Shown: piece by piece, positions 60,121-64,000 of the stretch
Position numbering within the stretch: the stretch's first letter is position 1
Layout: every line of letters starts with the position of its first letter
From: Spinactinospora alkalitolerans
Lineage (GTDB): Bacteria; Actinomycetota; Actinomycetes; Streptosporangiales; Streptosporangiaceae
Reading direction: 5' to 3'
Assembly (NCBI RefSeq): GCF_013408795.1
Contig: NZ_JACCCC010000001.1
Span: forward strand, 6,076,001-6,140,000
Length of the DNA stretch: 64,000 nt
Position numbers and translations under genes: made by a program
The notes under the pieces: model-generated
Databases searched by the model: none
The model's input: only the letters and a program-made list of their open reading frames with translations
Told to the model about the DNA's origin: nothing

Positions 60121-60487
60121 CGAAACGTCCTCTCGGATCGTGACTGTCGTATCGGGAGAGCGGGCGGTGGTGCCCGCGCCCGGGAACCGCGGTGCGCCCC
60201 GGCCGTGAGCGCTTCGCGGCGGATGTTTTCAGGAGGAGCCTCCGGCCGCGTCGGCGGCGCGTCTGGATGGGCGCGCCGGTGATGCGCCGGGATCAGCCGA
60301 GTGGTCTGGCGAACCGCCGGCTGACGTCAATTCCGTGCGGTCGGGGCACGGGACTCACGTCAGCCCCCAGGTAGGAGAGAAGGGCTGGGAATCGGCGGTG
60401 CGGCCGGGCGGTGCCGTCGCCGGACCGCCGCCGGGCGGCGTCGCGGGTCACGCGCCGCGCGCGCTCCGCTGACCGGTGTCGCCGCGG
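60121..60487. other. Intergenic region with a strong hairpin
   Basis: About 370 bases between two minus-strand genes. It holds the bipartite hairpin at 60318-60366 and is otherwise featureless. It is the likely promoter and leader of the GKLNGTN protein gene. Confidence 0.5.
60318..60366. promoter_or_regulatory. Bipartite hairpin in the leader of the secreted protein gene
   Basis: GGCTGACGT pairs with ACGTCAGCC and an inner CCGTGC pairs with GCACGG, separated by small internal loops. It may end transcription from the upstream gene or act as a regulatory leader structure. Confidence 0.5.
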
Positions 60488-61378
60488 CTAGTCGGGCGAG
60501 AAGGAGGGATCGTCCACGGGGCTCTGCGGCACCGCGTCGGAGGCGATCCGGTCGGCCTGCGGCAGGGCGCCGGAGCGCGCCGCGGCCGGTGTGTGGGTGA
60601 GGAATCCGGCGAACATCCCGCCGAAGGGATTGGCGACCTGCGGCTGCGCGGACCCCGCGACGGCGGCGCCGGGGCCCGTGGCCCCGGTGTCGTGCGCGCG
60701 GTCGTCGGCGTCACCGTCGTCGTCGGCCGCGGGCCGCTCGACCGCGTCCGGCGCGCTCGCGGCGGCCGCAGCGGTGTCGTGCGCGCGGTCGGAGCGATCG
60801 GCGGACTCGGCCTCGCGGGGCTCGTGGGTCCGGGCGTCCTGCCCGTCCCGCTTCTCGGACGGCCCGCTCTCCCGCCCGCGCTCGGGACGGTCGTCGCGGT
60901 GCCGCCCCTCGATCTCGACGCGCTCCCCGATGTCGGCGACCGCGTCGACGGCGTCCTCGGCCTGCGGCACGGCCGCGACCTCGGACACATCCGGCTCGGC
61001 GGGCCGAACCGGATCGGCGGCCGCCCTGGAGGGCTCGGCGGGCTCGGTGGCCCGAGGGGCCGCCGAACCGGCGCGTTCCGCCGTCGTCCGCGTGCTCCGC
61101 TCGACGGCCTGCTGAGCGGGCCCGCGATCGTCGTGGGCCCGGGATTGCGACGGGGACTGAGAATGCGATGAAGACTGCGACGCGGGCGCCCCGGTCACCG
61201 CCGAGGCCGCCTCGTCCGCCGCGCCCAGCGCATCGGCGCTCGCCGGCGCCGAACCGATCAGCCAGGCCGCGCACACGAACCCGCCCAGAAGCAGCAGGCG
61301 GCGCAGCATCGGGTTCCCGAGGCGGCGCACGGCTGCGAAGACGCGCGCACCGCGTCCCCGTCGACCGTTCCACGCCAC
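60488..61378 (-). CDS. Secreted low-complexity hypothetical protein
   Basis: 296 residues. A basic N-terminus (MAWNGRRGRGARVF) precedes a signal helix (MLRRLLLLGGFVCAAWLIG) ending in SAPASADA. The rest is Ala/Asp/Glu/Arg-rich with a short hydrophobic motif NPFGGMFAGFLTHTPAAA near the end. No known family. Such secreted actinomycete proteins are often tied to sporulation or the envelope (inference only). Confidence 0.7.
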   Translation of the reverse strand: MAWNGRRGRGARVFAAVRRLGNPMLRRLLLLGGFVCAAWLIGSAPASADALGAADEAASAVTGAPASQSSSHSQSPSQSRAHDDRGPAQQAVERSTRTTAERAGSAAPRATEPAEPSRAAADPVRPAEPDVSEVAAVPQAEDAVDAVADIGERVEIEGRHRDDRPERGRESGPSEKRDGQDARTHEPREAESADRSDRAHDTAAAAASAPDAVERPAADDDGDADDRAHDTGATGPGAAVAGSAQPQVANPFGGMFAGFLTHTPAAARSGALPQADRIASDAVPQSPVDDPSFSPD

Positions 61379-62038
61379 AGCGAGATCCCTTCACCGGCGG
61401 CAGATGAGCCGGGCGGACACGGAATACTCCGCCCCGCCGACAAAACGTGACCGTAGCACGCTGACTCATCACCGCAAACCGATCACCGGAATTCATCGGC
61501 CACTCCACGGCCATTTGGGGAAGAATGCCTGGTCAGAGCCTGAGAACAAAAACAGGAACACGCGTTCGAACCGCACCGCATGCCCGAACCCTCCGGCGGC
61601 CCGACCGCATCCGGGCCCGGAACCGACGACTCCGGAGCGCGGACCGAGCCCCCGGTTCGGGACCAAAGCCCTCGCCACCGCGTGCCCTTCGGCCATTGCC
61701 GCCGACGCGGGCGACGCGGTTTCCTTGCAGGTGGGAGCCTGATCGGCTCCTTGTGGAGAGGAACACCGCAATCCGGGGCCCGGCGGAACTCCCCTCTGGA
61801 TCGCGCGGCGATCCCCGCCACCGGTGGCCCCGGGAACCGGCGGACCCGGCCGGTTACGCGGAACCGCCGGGTCCGTCCCTTCACCGTTTCGGGATCCGTT
61901 ATCCATGTGCCTTTCGAGTGGGGATTCCGCCCCGAAAGCCGCGTGGAATAGGAATATCGACACAAATTTTCACATTGAGCGGTTTAGTGCTCACCACAGG
62001 CATTCGTGGAGATAGCGTGTCCTCGGAGGTGTGGACAC
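61379..62038. other. Intergenic region
   Basis: About 660 bases between divergent genes. A+T-rich DNA at 61930-61990 (GAATATCGACACAAATTTTC) likely holds the sensor-kinase promoter. Several frames overlap on both strands but none shows a domain or a ribosome site. Confidence 0.55.
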
Positions 62039-63736
62039 GTGCCCGAACCCCCTGAGCGCCCCTTGATTCCGCAAATGCACCTCGACGAGCTCCTGTGCGA
62101 GCTCCACGCCCGACTGGAGGACGCGCTCTCGACCCGCGACCGCATCCACTCGCTGCTGGAGGCCGTGGTCTCGATCGGCAGCGACCTCGACCTGGCGACC
62201 GTGCTGCGGCGGCTGACCGAGGCGGCGTCGCATCTGGTCAACGCCAAGTTCGCGGGCCTCGGCGTGGTCGACTCCGACGGCCGGTTCATCGAATTCATCC
62301 CGGTGGGCATCAGCGACGAGGAGGCCCAGCGGGTGGCGCACTTCCCGCACGGGGAGGGGCTGCTGGCGTTCCCGACCGACCAGCGGCGCCCCCTGCGGCT
62401 GAGCAGGATGCAGGACCACCCGAACTTCCACGGCTTCCCCCCGGGCCACCCGCACATGACCAGCTTTCTCGGCGTGCCCGTCCAGGTGCGCGACGAGGTC
62501 TTCGGCAACCTCTACCTCACCGACAAGAACGACGGCGGGGAGTTCGACGAGGACGACGAGGCGATCGTGACCGCGCTGGCCACGGCGGCCGGCGTCGCGA
62601 TCGAGAACGCGCGGCTGTACGAGGGGACCCGGCAGCGCGAACGGTGGCTGTCGGCCTCCACCGAGATCACCACGCGGCTGCTGTCGGGGGTCGCGGCCGA
62701 AGAGGTGCTGGGCTACCTGGCGCAGCAGGCCAGGGAGATGGCCGACGCCGACATCGCGGTGGTCATGCTGCCCGACGCCGCCGACGGCCACCTCGTCGCC
62801 GAGATCGCCGACGGCCCGCTGGCCAAGGAGATCGTCGGCACCTCCGTGGTGATCGACGAGACCCGGTGCGGCGCGGCCTACCGCGACGGTGCGGCCGTCG
62901 ACATTCCCGACCTGCGCCACGCCGACTGCCTGATGCTCAGCCACCGGGGCTTCCGGCCGGGGCTGCTGATCCCGCTGGGCACGCCCGACCACACCCGCGG
63001 CGTCCTGCTGCTGGGCAAGGCCGGTGTGCGCGCCCCGTTCCACCCCTCGACGCGGGGCATGCTCGACGCGTTCTCCGGCCAGGCCGCGGTGGCGCTGGAG
63101 CTGGCGGAGGCCCGGCGCGACGCCGAGCGCCTGGTGGTGCTGGAGGACCGCGACCGGATCGCCAAGGACCTGCACGACATCGTGATCCAGCGGCTGTTCG
63201 CCTCCGCCATGACGCTGATGAGCACGCTGCGGCTGATCGACGACCCCGAGGCCGGCGACCGCGTGCGGCGCGCCATCGACGACCTGGACGAGACGATCCG
63301 CGAGATCCGCTCGACGGTGTTCGCGCTGCAGAACCCGCCCGCGCCCCAGGAGGCGTCGCTGCGCGGGCGGATCCTGGCGGCGGTGGAGGACGCGACCCGC
63401 ACGCTCGGCTGCCAGCCGGGGGTCGGCCTCGACGGGCCGATCGACGCCGCGGTGCCCGAAGGCGTCGGCGAGCAGTTGCTGGCGGTCCTGCGCGAGGCGC
63501 TGTCCAACGTCGCCCGGCACGCGCGCGCGGCCGAGGTCCACGTGCGCGTGGCGGCGGACGGGGAGCTGACACTGGAGGTGTCCGACAACGGGGTGGGCAT
63601 CCCCCCGCAGGGGCGGCGCAGCGGCCTGCGCAACATGGCCGAGCGGGCGGCGGCCCTGGGCGGCGCGTTCTCCACCTCCCCCCGCGAGGCCGGCGGCACC
63701 CTGCTCACCTGGAGCGTCCCGCTGCCGGAGGCGTAG
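62039..63736 (+). CDS. Double-GAF sensor histidine kinase (DevS/DosT-like)
   Basis: 565 residues. GAF1 spans about residues 40-185 (FAGLGVVDSDGRFIEFIPVG, FLGVPVQVRDEVFGNLYLTD) and GAF2 about residues 205-350. The HisKA_3 box DRDRIAKDLHDIVIQRLFAS contains the phospho-acceptor His, and the ATPase has REALSNVARHARAAEVHVRV and DNGVGIPP..GLRNMAERAAALGG. DevS/DosT relatives sense oxygen, NO or redox through heme; the heme ligand cannot be confirmed. GTG 62039 has GGAGG nine bases upstream. No response-regulator gene is adjacent. Confidence 0.92.
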   Translation: MPEPPERPLIPQMHLDELLCELHARLEDALSTRDRIHSLLEAVVSIGSDLDLATVLRRLTEAASHLVNAKFAGLGVVDSDGRFIEFIPVGISDEEAQRVAHFPHGEGLLAFPTDQRRPLRLSRMQDHPNFHGFPPGHPHMTSFLGVPVQVRDEVFGNLYLTDKNDGGEFDEDDEAIVTALATAAGVAIENARLYEGTRQRERWLSASTEITTRLLSGVAAEEVLGYLAQQAREMADADIAVVMLPDAADGHLVAEIADGPLAKEIVGTSVVIDETRCGAAYRDGAAVDIPDLRHADCLMLSHRGFRPGLLIPLGTPDHTRGVLLLGKAGVRAPFHPSTRGMLDAFSGQAAVALELAEARRDAERLVVLEDRDRIAKDLHDIVIQRLFASAMTLMSTLRLIDDPEAGDRVRRAIDDLDETIREIRSTVFALQNPPAPQEASLRGRILAAVEDATRTLGCQPGVGLDGPIDAAVPEGVGEQLLAVLREALSNVARHARAAEVHVRVAADGELTLEVSDNGVGIPPQGRRSGLRNMAERAAALGGAFSTSPREAGGTLLTWSVPLPEA

Positions 63737-63820
63737 CCGCCCCGCTCAGCGGGCGGGGCGGGGCCGACGGCCGGGGAGCCGGCCGCGTCACCGACCTCCG
63801 CGGTCAGTACATCTAGACAT

Positions 63821-64000
63821 CTAGCGCACCAGGCAGAACTCGTTGCCCTCGGGGTCGCGCAGTACCTGGAAGGAGCCCTGCTCGTCGGTGACGACGTCCC
63901 CGACGACCTCCGCGCCGGACGCGTGCAGGGGGTCGGTGGCCTGGACGATGTCGTCGACCTCGACGTCGATGTGCAGGCGGTTCTTGCCGGTCTTGTGCTC
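63821..64000 (-). CDS. VOC-family (glyoxalase-like) protein, C-terminal part
   Basis: The last 59 residues of a protein entering from the right edge: EHKTGKNRLHIDVEVDDIVQ, then ASGAEVVGDVVTDEQGSFQV and LRDPEGNEFCLVR. The metal or substrate site RDPEGNEF..V and the beta-alpha-beta layout fit the vicinal-oxygen-chelate superfamily (bleomycin-resistance or glyoxalase-like). Substrate unknown. The start lies outside the window. Confidence 0.85.
   Translation of the reverse strand, partial: EHKTGKNRLHIDVEVDDIVQATDPLHASGAEVVGDVVTDEQGSFQVLRDPEGNEFCLVR

Noticed and set aside
60221-60400. Possible cobalamin or c-di-AMP riboswitch
   Set aside because: Phrases such as GGCTGACGTC recall the ydaO motif, but the conserved core could not be aligned and no plus-strand gene follows; kept only as a hairpin.
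1-64000. CRISPR arrays, intact insertion sequences, rRNA or tRNA genes
   Set aside because: No regularly spaced repeats, transposase genes or RNA-gene signatures were seen.

Overview
The window is high-GC actinomycete chromosome. F420-type luciferase-like oxidoreductase, Scr1-type regulator/DUF397 pairs, ANTAR, LCP, WD40-kinase and ECF42 genes, plus a CelR/CebR-like operator (near TGGGAGCGCTCCCA) at a GH16 glucanase, fit a member of Nocardiopsaceae (Nocardiopsis, Streptomonospora or Thermobifida relatives). That assignment is inference; there is no rRNA or tRNA gene to settle it.

Layout. 1-6.3 kb: the 5' part of tex, a Bcr/CflA-type exporter, an F420 oxidoreductase, a GAF-ANTAR regulator and a GlsB/YeaQ membrane protein. 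6.5-11.5 kb: two paralogous membrane Ser/Thr kinase-WD40 proteins (one with HRD changed to HRG) and an NTF2-like protein. 11.8-16.6 kb: an orphan AAA ATPase, wreckage of an ABC transporter and of a DUF559 endonuclease, and a lipoprotein/DUF4352 operon.

16.7-40.6 kb reads as a defence-type accessory island. A DUF6119/TIGR04141 protein diverges from an HTH-N6-methylase (with HPPF in place of NPPF), followed by HsdM and HsdS. Then come an anti-sigma-like ATPase, an Scr1-type regulator with a DUF397 protein, a NIPSNAP protein, and a membrane STAND ATPase with 14 WD40 repeats. The last two are bracketed by a 113-bp direct repeat of the DUF397 3' end. After an amidase, a decayed membrane protein, a DUF4333 lipoprotein and an ECF42/YCII pair comes HsdR, followed by a frameshifted Ser/Thr kinase. 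HsdR lies about 12 kb from HsdMS, so the type I system is split.

40.7-49.1 kb: a secreted GH16-CBM13 glucanase, MFS and Lrp remnants, an aldehyde dehydrogenase coupled to a DUF2231-Rieske protein, small proteins and a LuxR-type two-component pair. 49.1-55.5 kb: a SipW-like signal peptidase, an LPXTG-type surface protein with a coupled membrane protein, and three SipW-dependent TasA/CalY-like proteins, which together look like a surface-fibre locus. 55.8-64 kb: an unrecognised protein, an LCP ligase, a TPP-riboswitch tenA gene, two secreted low-complexity proteins, a double-GAF sensor kinase and a partial VOC protein.

Two families of intergenic repeats run through the window. One is a stem-loop/tail family at about 1.2-1.7, 6.3-6.5, 11.6 and 15.1 kb. 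The other is a family with 13-16 bp terminal inverted repeats at 42.4, 46.1, 55.5 and 59.0 kb, whose ends supply the stop codons of flanking genes. No CRISPR array, intact insertion sequence, rRNA or tRNA was seen.
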